Source of the DNA: Anseranas semipalmata | Lineage: Eukaryota > Chordata > Aves > Anseriformes > Anseranatidae | Assembly (NCBI GenBank): GCA_013399115.1 | Contig: VXAA01000631.1 | Coordinates: 26,779-90,778, forward strand | Reading direction: 5' to 3' | Length of the DNA: 64,000 nt | Shown: piece after piece, positions 1-12,300 of the stretch | How the letters are laid out: every line of letters starts with the position of its first letter | Numbering within the stretch: position 1 is the stretch's first letter | Translations under genes and position numbers: made by a program | The notes under the pieces: model-generated | The model's input: only the letters and a program-made list of their open reading frames with translations | Databases searched by the model: none | Told to the model about the DNA's origin: nothing

Positions 1-3000
1 GCAATTTGTAAAATCAGGCAAGTGCATAGCCTTTGGTTCAGTTGTAGCTGCATGGATCAGTCATCTTTCAGAAAACAGATCAAAATTTAGATATTTATAA
101 GTCCAAGGGAAACATAAGAATTGTTCTGTCAGCTTTTGTAACTGATCTGAATAACTACTCTAGCGTGCTCATGTCAACACTGGCCCACGCAAGCTGCTCA
201 AAGAAGTTTTCAGAATCACTAAGCAGGGCAGCTATGAAACAAAACTTGGTTAGAAATTATAGGGAATCTGAATCACTATCACAGTCTTTTGTGGCTAGTT
301 TTTTATTACAGCAATAATATGTTTCTGGGTTGTGTGATTAGAGTATGTAACAAGAAGCAAAGCTTTGTGGCAGTGTATAAGAATTGCTCAGGAACCCATT
401 TAAATATAGATTTAGAGCAAAGGTTTCTGTTCTGTTTCACTTCTAGGAGTGAAACATTTTTATTTAGCTTAGGTCTTGCAACAGGTTTTACATTTAATAA
501 AAAAATAGACAAAATATTTATATTCTTTGGATATCTTTGTAAACTTATAGGATTTGTGGATGAGTGTTTTTTTTTTTTAAAAAAAAAAGAAAGAAACACC
601 AATTAAAGAAATACCTTATATAACAGCTGTTAAAGCACCATGCCACTCAGTGTTCGTTAGCATACGTTTTTTTGCCCCCCCATCCTGCGAGGCTCCTAAT
701 AGCACAGGTAAGAATTTTGTTTTTAAAACACAGTTACAGATAGAAACTTTGAACAGGTATTGATCTGTCTGGTTCAGTTCCTGGGTGTGCTCTGTACAGT
801 CCACTTCCAGTTCTGTAGAATGGGAATGATCCTTTGTTGCCTTTGGTATTTTTGTAAAAGCTATTTGGCATGATAAGGGGGAATTTGTAACTCCCTAAAG
901 TTTTTGATAATAAAATAGCAATTAATCCTGAAAAAGTTCTTAGACAAAAATGGTTCTTTTTAAATAGGTAGAAGATACTCTTGGTGTCAACTTATACTAG
1001 TACTTCTTAATACATATTCAGTAGAGTAACTTTTTTTTCTTTTTTTTTTTTTTTTAACATTTACCATCTTCTATATCTGGAAACATCCAGGATCTAGCTG
1101 AGAGATGAGAAGGAAGTCACTGTTTTAAGATAAGACTAGTTCTGTTGCAGGCTGTCTCCTTTTTACTAGGTTTTTCTTTTAAGTTAATAGAACTATTCCT
1201 TTTCCACCTTCCCACACCGTGTTTCAATTAGGAAACTACAGTCACCAAATATATCTAATTTTCTAGTAGTTTAAAGTATAGCTTTTTTATGAGACTCTCC
1301 CAAGATTGCTTTAAATTCACCACACTTTATGGAAAAGTGAGTTAGGGGAATTATTCCTGACTCTCCAAGCAGAACACCTAAATCTAGAGAGTCAGGGTGC
1401 TACTTCTTCTAAAATGAATTTTACAGAACAATGAGAATAAAATTACTGATTACTGTAGTCATAGAAGAGTGCCATAGTGCCAGGGCCAAAACTCTCACAT
1501 GAGTTTTTAGTGTAGCTTTGTCAAATTTGTTTGCTCCATGTTCCTTCCTTTAATGAACAATGAATTTTGCTTGCTAACTTCAGAACACTGCTGTTCTCAC
1601 TCAGTATTACTGCTATTGGCAGTTTTGCTTTTGTTTCCTTTCTTCCAATATTATTCTTCTCCTAGATTTTTTTAATATCTTTTCTTTCATACATTTATGT
1701 TCTTCACATTTTTTATTTTTTATTTTAATATTTTCTCTGTGCCTTCTAGGCACAGAAGCAAATGCGGCTGAGAGCATGTGATGCTAATCTCTTTTTCTTT
1801 TGTGAGCTGCTCTACACTGGTAACAGATAGTGGGGTATCTGCAACCCAAGGTGCATTTACATAGGTGGTAGACAAATTGATCAGGAACAATTGCCAGGTA
1901 GCCTGACTCAATAATAAATTCTTTATGACCCATTAGAATTTTTTAAGGGAAATAGAAAATACAAAAAATGAACAGCAGCAGTTTTATTTTTTGATCTTTT
2001 TTTTTGATCAGTTATTTAGGAGATACAGTATGTGATTAAAAAGGTTAAACAAGTAAATGAACTGTTTGTTTTTTCCCAGTCTGTTGAATGAATGGTTCTG
2101 GAAGATACATTTTTTTCATGTTTATTTTAGTATAACCTTAAAATTTGCATATTCATGGTGTTTGGAGGCTTTGAAAAATTACAGTGTATATAAGGGTTCT
2201 TGAGACGTATTTTTTAACCGTTGGCTTCAGTTTTTACCTTGAAGCTGCTATTATGCAACAGTGTGTTTGTAGGTGATGTAGAATATCCCTTGTGTGATCT
2301 AAAATTTTAGCATAAATGTCTTCAGATTTCTCTGAAAATAAATTTGTAGGGATGGAAAATGTATTTTATTGAATGAGCTGTTCTAGGTAGATGAAATAGC
2401 CTTTTGAGCATTCAGGCTCTTCTTTCAGTCACTTTCAAGTCACATGAAGAAACAATTTCCACAAAGCTTCTCTGCTTTATCTGGTTGTATCAGTTAATTT
2501 AGGAAGAAATATTTCTTCTCACAAACCCTGTGCCACTTCTACCCTTACACTATCAAAGTTACAATGCTGTTACCGACGGCTACTTCAAGTGCACATTTGA
2601 GAAAAGGTGTTGCATTAACTAAAATCAAGGTGCAGGAGTCTCAGCAGCACAAGCAGTCAAAAGAATTTATTGTCCTAAATGGGTGTAAATTTGCGATTTA
2701 GGAACCGGTTTCAATGTGCGTTAAATTACTTAGACTTCATACTGGCTTTAGTGGATTTTGTATGAGGCCCTTATGAAACTGTTTTCTGCTAGGCTGTAAA
2801 GGAGGGAAGATCTAGGCATGTCCTTCACTGGGCAAGGAAATTTTTACAGCAGTTCTGATTGTTCTTGCAAGGAGTTAGTACAAAGAAGACAGTAATTTTG
2901 GCATGTCCATGCAGCAGCATTTTCTATACAGCAGTTCTGTCACGTTCCCAGACTTAGCATTTTCTGGCATTTGGATGCAGTCCTGCATCCTAGCGTCTCA

Positions 3001-3756
3001 GCCTGAGCTTTATAAAATGATTTAACTGTGATGGACAGCATTAGTGGTAATGGCTTAGAAATTAGAAAAACATAGAATATAAAATTGTAGCTTTTCCTGT
3101 GAATTACTGTAGTTAAAGGCAAAGGGTATCATTACGAATCATGGGGGTGTATTACTTCAGTGTGATACAGTGTAACAATAGAGAAAGGGACATTTCTAGG
3201 AGCCATAGTAAAAGCTGAAGACTTTTATTCCTCAGCCATTTTTTTCAGTAACTGTTGTTAGAGGAACTAACAATAAGTAGTGGACAAAGAAATGTAATAT
3301 GTTATGTAGAGTTTTTATCTACTGCAGGTTCTCTAGGTTATGCCAAATCCTTCAATTTTTGTACGAGACACTTTTATACTAGGTTCCTACATCTGACTGC
3401 TGGCTAAGACCAAAGTTTGGACTCATAAGGAAAAGTAGAGGTTCTTCACCTAGAGTTTCAAACTGAAGTGAGCAGTTGTCCTAACATTGACTAGGTAGGT
3501 TTGAGAGCAGCAGAATTTCCAGTTGAGTTTTCCATCTTTCTATATTGCAGTCCCTGTTAACTTGTGAGCTTGTGTTGAAACTTGGTTTATTTAAAAAAAC
3601 AAACAAACAAAAAAAAGTGGTAACTACAAATGATCAAACTTGATTAAACTTGTTTTCAGGAGTTTTATATTCTACAGAATGCTGACTTTCTGATAAAATC
3701 ATATCTGCACTTTAATATAATTACGACAGGGTATTAACCCTTATGTACTGTCTTCA

Positions 3757-5715
3757 TAGGAGAGGTGCTCTAGCCCTTTGATCATCTTTGTGCCCCTCCT
3801 GTGGACTCACTCTAATAGGTCCATGTCCTTCTTGTGCTGGGGGCCCTGGAGCTGAACGCAGTCCTCCAGGTGGAGCCTCACGAGGGCAGAGTAGAGGGGG
3901 ACAATCACCTCCCTTGACCTGCTGGTCATGCTTCTTTTGATGCAGCCCAGGATACTGCTGGCTTGCTGGGTTGCAAGCGCACATTGCCATCTCATGTTGA
4001 GCTTCTCATCAACCAGCACCCCCAAGTCCTTCTTCTCAGAGCTGCTCTCAATCCAGTCTCCACCCAGCCTGTGTTTGTGCTTGGGATTGCCCTGACCCCG
4101 GTGCAGGATCTCGCACTTGGCCTTGTTGAACTGCATGAGGTTCTCACAGGCCCACCTCTCAAGCCTGTCTAGGTCCCTCTGGATGGCATCCCTTCCCTGC
4201 AGTGTGTCGACTGCACCAGTCAGCTTGGGGTCATCGGCAAACTTGCTGAGGGTGCACTCGATGCCACTGTCCATGTCACTGACAANNNNNNNNNNNNNNN
4301 NNNNNNNNNNNNNNNNNNNNNNNNNNNNNNNNNNNNNNNNNNNNNNNNNNNNNNNNNNNNNNNNNNNNNNNNNNNNNNNNNNNNNNNNNNNNNNNNNNNN
4401 NNNNNNNNNNNNNNNNNNNNNNNNNNNNNNNNNNNNNNNNNNNNNNNNNNNNNNNNNNNNNNNNNNNNNNNNNNNNNNNNNNNNATCCCAGTACAGACCC
4501 CCTGAGGAACGCCACTCGTCACTGATCTCCACATGGACATTGAGCTGTGTAGGAGTGGAAGGGACTGAGGTTCCCCTCTCCCAGCAACTCTAGTTTAAAG
4601 CCCTCTTTACTAGCTTGGGAAGCCTGTGACTCATGATGCTCTTCCCCTTCTCTGACAGGTGGACCCCAGCAGCCCCCCCAGCAGACCAGGTTTCTCAAAG
4701 CGAGTCCCCTGATCTAAGTAGCCGAACCCCTGGCTGTGGCACCAGTCCTGTAATCATCTGTTGGTTTGCCGGATTCATCTGGCCCTTTCAATCCCCTTCA
4801 CTTTGACCAGGATGACTGATGGAAAAAACTACTTGCACTCCTGAGTCCTTTATTGCTGCTCCCAGGGCTCTGTATCGCTCTTGATAGGCAGCCAGGAGCA
4901 GTCTGAGGAGTCACGGGTGCCCACATGTAACAGCAGCAGTGGACAATAGTCCTTAGGCTGTACGAGGCTTGGCAGCCTCTTGGTGACATCCCCGATACGA
5001 GCCCCTGGTAAGCAGCAGACTTCTCTCAAGAGTGGATCAAGTCAGCAGATGGGTGTCTCCATACCTCTCAGAAGAGAGTCTCCTACTACTATCACCCATC
5101 GCCGTTTCTTGGTTGGACTAGTTGTTTTGTGGGGAGCAGATTAGGCTGTCTTACTCAGCTCCACCCTCCTGCAACGGGTCTTTCCTTTTCAGTCTGCAGA
5201 GGGGTGAAGCAATTCTGTAAGGGCACCTCAGGCTTTGGGGGAAGACTCTTCTTCCTGCTGGTCCTTGTTGTTGCCAGCTTCCTGTTATTGGCCCCGTCCC
5301 TTCTGTGAGTGCTGGTGAGGGAGTTTCGGGCTGTTTGGTCGTGGGCTGTGGGTCCCCTGCAGACTGCAGGATCCAGCTGTCTGACTCCTCCTCAGCCTCC
5401 CTGATGCTGCGCAGCCTTCTCACTGCCTACTGCAGCTAGGCCACCTGGTGCAGGAGGTCTTCCACCTGGGCACACCTTTTGCAGGCAGGTCTGACGCCTG
5501 TCCCTGCCACAGCGGAAAGATGTAGGCACTTCCAGCAGTCAGAAGTCTGTACTGTAGCCTCACCCCTCAGTAGCTCTGTCATGGTGGAGGCATCAGCCAC
5601 CGCTGAGGTAGATGGTGCCTGCCTGCCTTTTAAGCCTCTGAAAAGACAACAGAGCTGACTGAGTGAAGAAATGAAATAGTTCCACTGCTCAGAGAAAAAA
5701 AAAAAAGTCATCTTG
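3757..5715 (-). mobile_element. CR1 LINE remnant: ORF1 region joined to RT 3' part by internal deletion; contains an assembly gap
   Basis: Read on the - strand. The 5' portion (about 5711-4560) is CR1 ORF1-like: a Cys-rich segment (CWKC...CKRC, 5436-5711), MRRLRSIREAEEESDSWILQ (5151-5423), then an esterase-like segment with VIVVGDSLLRGMETPIC and REVCCLPGARIGDVTKRLPS. From about 4550 the sequence switches abruptly to the 3' part of the RT ORF ([16 protein letters not shown] at the end). The start of ORF2 is missing and the 3' tail is absent. N runs from 4286 to 4484. Frames are broken by stops; not active. Confidence 0.85.
4286..4484. other. Assembly gap (run of N, about 199 bases)
   Basis: Unresolved bases inside the CR1 copy. 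The sequence on both sides is CR1 ORF2, so the gap probably holds a few CR1 bases of uncertain true length. Confidence 0.99.
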
Positions 5716-6284
5716 CTTTTGAAGATCTTTATGGCTGTTTCTGTGGTATTGAAGCTATAGTGAAATCATACTGTAAAAAGTTACTTTGCTCAGGTTCCTG
5801 CACAAGCAGTTAAACTTCATTTCTGCAACAGATGTGCTATTGATATTCCAGAATGGAAGACCCATTAAAAACTTCTAACTGTTTTGGTTTGGTTTTGTTT
5901 TTATAATGAACAGTTAGGAATGCAAGGAGGAGACTAAAGCAAAAACAGTTGTCTTTTATGAAGAAGGTGTATCTGAGGGTACTCTTCAACCAAAGTAACA
6001 TAATTCTGGTCTGCTATATATAATAACAATCCCTCCCTTAATGAACATACCAGGACACAGTGTTTTGTGGAAGTCTGGAAGAGGAGGGTTACAAGAGTAG
6101 TATTTCTACAATGAAAAGTAAGGCGATAAAAAGGATTGAATGCCCTTGTGAATCTGCAATGCAAACCCTTAAATTTTTGTTCATTCCTATAGAGATGATT
6201 GTATTTGACTCTGTCACTGATGGGTGCATATTTACAAACTCTTGTTAATGGTGCCTGTAAATACTTCTCTTTCAATATATTCAG

Positions 6285-6370
6285 GGCTACCACTGTCCGT
6301 TACAAAGGCAGAAACCTTCGTATCAAAGCTCCAATGTGCAGGGCTTTGAAGAAACTCTGTGATCCAGATG
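6285..6370 (+). CDS. CRAMP1: CRAMP1 visible exon 1
   Basis: Acceptor TATATTCAG, donor GTAAGT. The first base completes a Gly codon from an exon before the window. It encodes [20 protein letters not shown] then LKKLCDPD and leaves one base (G) for the next exon. This is the conserved stretch just after the SANT region. Confidence 0.93.
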
Positions 6371-9300
6371 GTAAGTAAGAGATGCTGAAATGTGAAAGAG
6401 TTTTAAGAGATGGTTGGAAGAAAATGAGTGTAGGCCTGTTCTGATGTGTATGTTGCTGGCAGGGGTATTTGTGCTATTTTACATTTGTATTGGGCACAGA
6501 TATGTCCCTGTTGTTTTACGTAATCCCATTTGCTTGTATAACCCCACTAATTTTAAGATCCACCCAGCTCTCTAAGTCTTAGAGTGTGACAGTGGTAAAA
6601 TTACAGAGGAAACAGCTGCACCAGACAAGATCGCTACTGCTTTGCCAGGTTTGCTTTCACCATATTCGAAGATTAGTCTTCCTCCTGTGCCAATGAATAA
6701 ACAGCAGTATTTGTTTAGCATTGAGCATGTTGACTTTTTTTTACCTTCTCCCGTTCAGCTGTGTGATTTCCCCTCCCTTCCTGCCCCCTGCCCCAATAAG
6801 TAGTATCAGTACAGTTTAAAGATCTCAAATACTGTACTTGTTCAAAGTTTCCAGCCACCTGATTTTGACACTGGGAGCTCCAGTACTACTGCAGTGTCCT
6901 AGGGGGGAAAGAAAGAAAAACAAAACATATTGGAGCAGGAGGTAATCTAAGGAAGCGGGCTTCCTCCACTGGTGAAGCTGAGTTGCCTAAGTTGTCTGTA
7001 GGTGATGCTGATACCTGTGATGCCTTTTTTTCCATGTAGTTGAGCATATAGCATTCTGCCTGAGTTTTCCTTGCTTTGACCCATGCCCTTTGTGCTTTAT
7101 CTCCCTTCAGGCATTAGCGATGAAGAGGATCAGAAGCCAGTACGTCTTCCTCTCAAGGTCCCTGTGGAGTTGCAGCCACGAAATAATCATGCATGGGCTC
7201 GAGTGCAGAGTCTTGCCCAGAATCCACGGCTTAGGTAATGAAGAGCTGATTGTGGTTCTCAGTATAAAATAGAGAGATACATGGGCAGTGTTCTAGCATC
7301 TTGCTCTCTCTTCAGGGTTCCCTTTGCAGTCTAGGCAGTACATATTTGATAATGTGCTTTGCCTAAATATATTTATTCTGAAGCCTTTGTTCAACCAGAA
7401 CACATGATTCTTGTAGATAGTGAGATATCAGACTTGATATTTAGATATTTACCATTATGCTCTATACCCTTTAATTTGAGTAGTGACAGGAGATACTAGA
7501 GTTGGAGATGAATATACTTTGTGCCATTTACACCCAGTTGTCAGAGCAGAGCGCAAGTAGAAAGGTGGTATGCAGCACTAGTTCTACTAAAATTTGTATT
7601 GAACATACCATGAGACAGAGGCATGGAAAAGGGAAGTAAAACAATGGGCGGCGGTGCCTGCATCAGGAGTCTGAACATGTCAAATGCAACACAGTGGTAG
7701 CAGGAAGGAAGATATTTAGCTTAACTTCCTCCCTGCAAAATGTAGTTGGTGCTGTTGTTCCAGTGTGATCAATGACTGTTCATTCTAGTACTTATGGCTA
7801 GTCCAAAACTCAGGGCAGAAAACACTAGGCCTCTGTGATGCTGATTGCTATTTCAAATAGAGCATTTCAGTATAATGACCAAATATCATGTAGAGAGGAG
7901 AATGAAGATTTGTAGTGCAATGTTTTACTTTGCAAAATGCTTTGAGAGCAAAAAGAAAAAGTAAATGTATTTTGTCCCCCTTTTTCTTTTTATACTTCAT
8001 GTGGTAGCCTTGTGCTTTGCTTGCACTACTTCAGTTTAGCAAAATCTTGCCATCTTGTCCTCTTTTTCTTCCATCTGGAGAAACTAGTATCTTGAGTCAT
8101 GGCAATCAGATTTATCTGATAGACTTTTAGATCTTTCACAGTTGTGAAAATTTTCATATTGCCATTTTTTTGACAGTGTTTTTTTTGTTGTGTTGCTTTT
8201 TTTTCTTAGAGCTTGGGAGTGGTAACTGTGTTCTCAGTGCCATGTTACAGAATGCCAGTTTCTTCCCTTAATTCCCATTCTAGCACTGGGACTCTGATTT
8301 GAATTTCTGCTGACATTTTTCTCTGTTCCTTTGCTTTGTCTTGCATACAGGATGATTGTTGAGTTGCATCGGAAGGTCTCCAGCCTCATTGAGTTCCTGA
8401 AGCAGAAGTGGGCTCTCCATGAAGTGCGCATTGTATCCTTGTCTTGTTTAGTCTCTGTTCTGTATTCTCTGTCCTGGGAGAAATTCCCTTCCTAATCTAA
8501 GTTCATTTTTGCATCAGAAATGTAAGTCTACCTAATAAATTTACCAGTCCATGCTTTATAACGACAGAGGTCAGTATCTCGGCATCACTAATGTGAAGGA
8601 GCCTTTTGTGGAAAATCCTGTAGTATTTCACTTTTACCTCAACTATTCTCTATTGTGATTCCCTGCAAAGCTAGTTGGTAATAAGTAAAGCTCCCTGCCT
8701 TTATTTCATTACCTTAAAAAGTGGGCTTAGTCTGTCTCATCACATATGGGTGACTGCATTGTAGAAGCCTGGATAATAACTGTCTTATTTCCAATTTCAG
8801 CAAAGAGACTGGGACGGATCTTTCCACTTGCTATGTGCAGTTTCACCAAATGAACATTTAAGCTTCTTTAGGTAGCTGCTGCTGCCTGTTACGTTTCTAT
8901 ACGCTGTCTGAGCCGTAGAACTTATTACAGAGATATCCCTACCTCTGAACTTTGATCCAGGGAGTAAAAGGATTTGTGAGATAACAGCCATTCTATTTTC
9001 TTGTCGACTGGTATGCTGTGTCCTGTTCTTAGTCCTTTAATTCAGGCTTTTCTTTTTAATTTGTGAGCCTGGAAGAAGTATCGCATAGCACTTGAAACTT
9101 TGAAAGATGCCAAAACATATAAAATGGAGGCTACTGCACAGAAAAGGGAGTCCGTTTTACTATGCAGTGATTTTTTTTTTCTTCCTATTGCAATGCTGTG
9201 TGAAGCAGAGATCAGTAATTTTTTCTGGACCATAGATTTAGTTTGTGCTTGTGTCTTCAATATTGACACAGAAGGACTAATTTCTGATCACAGAGCCTTC

Positions 9301-12300
9301 ATATCTATGCTGAATAGAGGACATATCCTTCATCAGCTACTAATTTTTTTTTTTACTTGTAAAATAGTTCATCAGGTAGTTGTTATGAAGGGACAGATGG
9401 TGGTTGTATTCTTTAACAGATCTTTTTTAGCGTAAAACACTAGAGGAACGGCAGCTTCAAGACTCCAGAGACTCGGAAACAAGAGGCAGCTTCTCAGAGG
9501 AGAAAGTGATGCTCCATCTCTTTCCAGGAGAGAATTGTACACTCACCCCACTGCCTGGGGTAGCCAGAGTGGTCCACTCCAAGGCTTTCTGCACCGTGCA
9601 TTGGCAGGAAACTGGCAAATGCAAACAGAACACAAAAGACTCCCATTTACTACCCCCCGCACAAATCCTAGGCATACAAAGTGGTCAGGGGACAGCTAGG
9701 GGACAACTAAAATACATGCGGGGAACAGAAGGTAAGAGTCTTGGAAGGGCAGAGAGCACTACAGAATCAAGCAGAACCTCTCAGCCCACAGCTGAAGTTT
9801 CTGCAAGCACTGAAGATGGCTCCCCAGAGTCTGGTCTGGCAGAAGGAACAGCCTCAAATCTTGGCATCACTAACTCTCTCAACAAACCACCTTCTGGACT
9901 TCAAGATCCAGGAGGGAACCATGAAAAGCTGAGCTCAGTGGTCTTCTGTGTGGAGGGCAGGGAGGCCTTGGCAGGTGACCAAGCAACTGTGCTAGCATCG
10001 TGCAGCACAGCTTGTGCTTGCAGTAAGATCCCTGATGTGGAGGAGCTCTCTCTGCTTGATCCATTCCCACGGTACATGAAGTCCTGTCAGGACCTGATTG
10101 TTCCAGAGAAATGTTCTTGCACAGACAAACTGCATGGGAAAGACTCTACTCCAGCAGCTGGTGATAGTTCTCCTGTGGCTTTTCCAAGCGGGAGGAGCAC
10201 AGAGACATCTGTCTCCTATTCACAGCTACTGAGTGGTGGTGTGGCTTCACCCAGCAGTGGCCCAGCCAGATATGAAGCTCAGGCTAGCCACAGCCAGGGC
10301 CAGCAGCTTGATGCTTGTACCAAGGAGATAACAGATGCAGTAATGGAGGATTCTCAAGAGAAGCTGAGCTCTTCATTTCCACCTCCACCTCAGGGACAAT
10401 CTAATACAAAGTCTCTCAAGGATGACCCAAGCCGGCTCTCTCAACAAGTCAGAGAAGAAGGATGGAGTCTACGAACTTCTGAGAGCCTTACGCTGGCTGA
10501 AGTCTACCTCATGATGGGCAAACCGAACAAGCTGCAGCTGGAATATGACTGGTTGGCTGTCTTGGAGCCAGAAACCCAGGATGCTAGGGAACAAACATCT
10601 GAATCAAGTGCTGTTCCCACATGTACCACCTTTCACAAACAGAGACTCCTAAACTGCCTTTTAAAACTCATCTCTACTGAAGTCAATCCCAAACCAGTAA
10701 GTAGCTCTTCTTTATGCTCCAGATGCTAAGCTCTTATTTGATCCGGGGAATAATTCCCATTCCTGTTGTTTTCATAGTTAATCAGTGACCAGCTGTGTCA
10801 AGATCTTGGAGTTTCCTATGTTTAAAAAAAAATCAAAACAGACTGCTACAGAGTGGACTTTTCCTCAGTATGCTGCATCTACTTTTCTAAAATGCCTTTT
10901 AGTTTCTGATTTGACATGAGTCACAGTCTCAGTAGTATTACAGTGAACTCAAAAGATCAGTCATGAGCGTAGGTAGGTGCTTTCTCTTCTCTCTCATGTT
11001 AATATTCCAAACAAAAACTGCAATCCTTAATTTCCAATGTTCATGTAGTTCAAGTCACACTAAGCGTAAGTGGCAAAAGAATTGATTTCTTTGGAATAGG
11101 ATAGCCACAGTGATTTTTGTAAAAGTTCTGAGACTCTAGGATATGTTTAACGTATTCAGAAAAATACCTTCTTCCTTAGGCAGACAACTGGGAATGAACT
11201 TGCTTTCCTTGTTGTGCATTGCAACCAATGTTTAAGATCTGCCCCTGTGATAACCAGGCAGCCATTTCTTCCTACTGTAACTGATTGAAACATAGTACAA
11301 CATCCTTTTCAAGATCAACAAGAGACTAAATTCAACAGATCTGACTGAATTCCTGTGATGGAGATATGATGAGTTAAAGATACCATTTGCATAGGATGCA
11401 AATGAATCACTTCCCAAACACCCACAGTCTTTGATCTTTCTTTGTTGGTGCAGACTTAGTAACAGCACCCCCCCGCCCAACCTCCTTTTGATCCTGATTT
11501 TATAGACTTAGAATGTAGAATTTTATAAATTTAAAATAATCTTCATTCAGATACAGCTCCAGATTTAGACTTTGTTTAAACTCTGAAGACTTTTGGTCTG
11601 ACATCTCACAGATCTGTGACAATGGCACAGATCTCGTCTGGCATCTACTGCCGGTGACATGTGACAGCCAGGGAAGACATGATTTAACAACTGCAAACTA
11701 GAAAGAAGGATATCTCCTTAGACTTGGTGGGGAGGAGGAGAGAAGAGGGGAAAAAACATGATATGAGGCTGTTACTATTTGCAAGTGTTTTCCTGTCACT
11801 TCAGCACACTGTGTCTTAATCAAAGCAGGGTAATACACCTGAAAAAGAATGGTATTATTTTAGATAGGTATCATAACATACGTTCCAATAAAAAGAAGTA
11901 ATGTAACCTTTTGCTTTATTTGTCAAATATCACTTCATATGCTCTGTATTTCAGAAAAAGACAATACGTTTCTTGTGGCAATGAATGTCATGAGAGTGAC
12001 ATAAACATTCAAAAAGGAAAGGATGATCTTTACTGCCTAACTGAAAGTACTGTAGACTTTTTGAAGTTTCGTCTCTTAAATCCTCTGTGTTTCATCAAAT
12101 AATGATATGAATCATAATATTTTTGCTACAGGGTACTTTAACAGAGAAAGGATTGATTATCTTGATCCCTGCAATTTTCCCAAGATAATATGTAACAAAG
12201 CCAAAATGGTCAGCTGTTCTGTGGATCATTCTTTTAAATGAAGATTACAAGCATAAAATCAACTGTAGCAAATTGCATTGCAGTCAAGCATAGGTGATAA

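Larger units (their letters stand above)
1..6284 (+). other. CRAMP1: Intron of CRAMP1 upstream of the first visible exon
   Basis: Apart from the CR1 copy at 3757-5715 I see nothing coding here. Short open frames are AT-rich and isolated, and no exon resembling the SANT-domain part of CRAMP1 could be found. Poly-T and poly-A tracts lie at 569-588 and 1031-1056. Confidence 0.75.
6371..9430 (+). other. CRAMP1: Three CRAMP1 introns (6371-7110, 7235-8350, 8433-9430)
   Basis: Ordinary AT-rich intron sequence with no recognisable repeat, RNA gene or further exon. The coding exons at 7111-7234 and 8351-8432 interrupt it. Confidence 0.75.

Noticed and set aside
3807..4532. 241-aa open frame on the - strand
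   Set aside because: It runs through the N gap and its readable ends are CR1 ORF2; a repeat remnant, not a host gene.
8560..8625. Short intronic stretch with GC-balanced sequence that looked exon-like
   Set aside because: No splice pair in phase with the flanking exons, and exon continuity does not require it.
9506..10729. 407-aa open frame as a stand-alone gene
   Set aside because: It is CRAMP1 visible exon 4 read from an internal codon and through its GTAAGT donor; the true exon is 9431-10696.
11360..11500. Possible C/D box snoRNA (ATGATGA near 11,366)
   Set aside because: No CTGA D box at suitable distance and no terminal stem; the motif occurs by chance in AT-rich intron.
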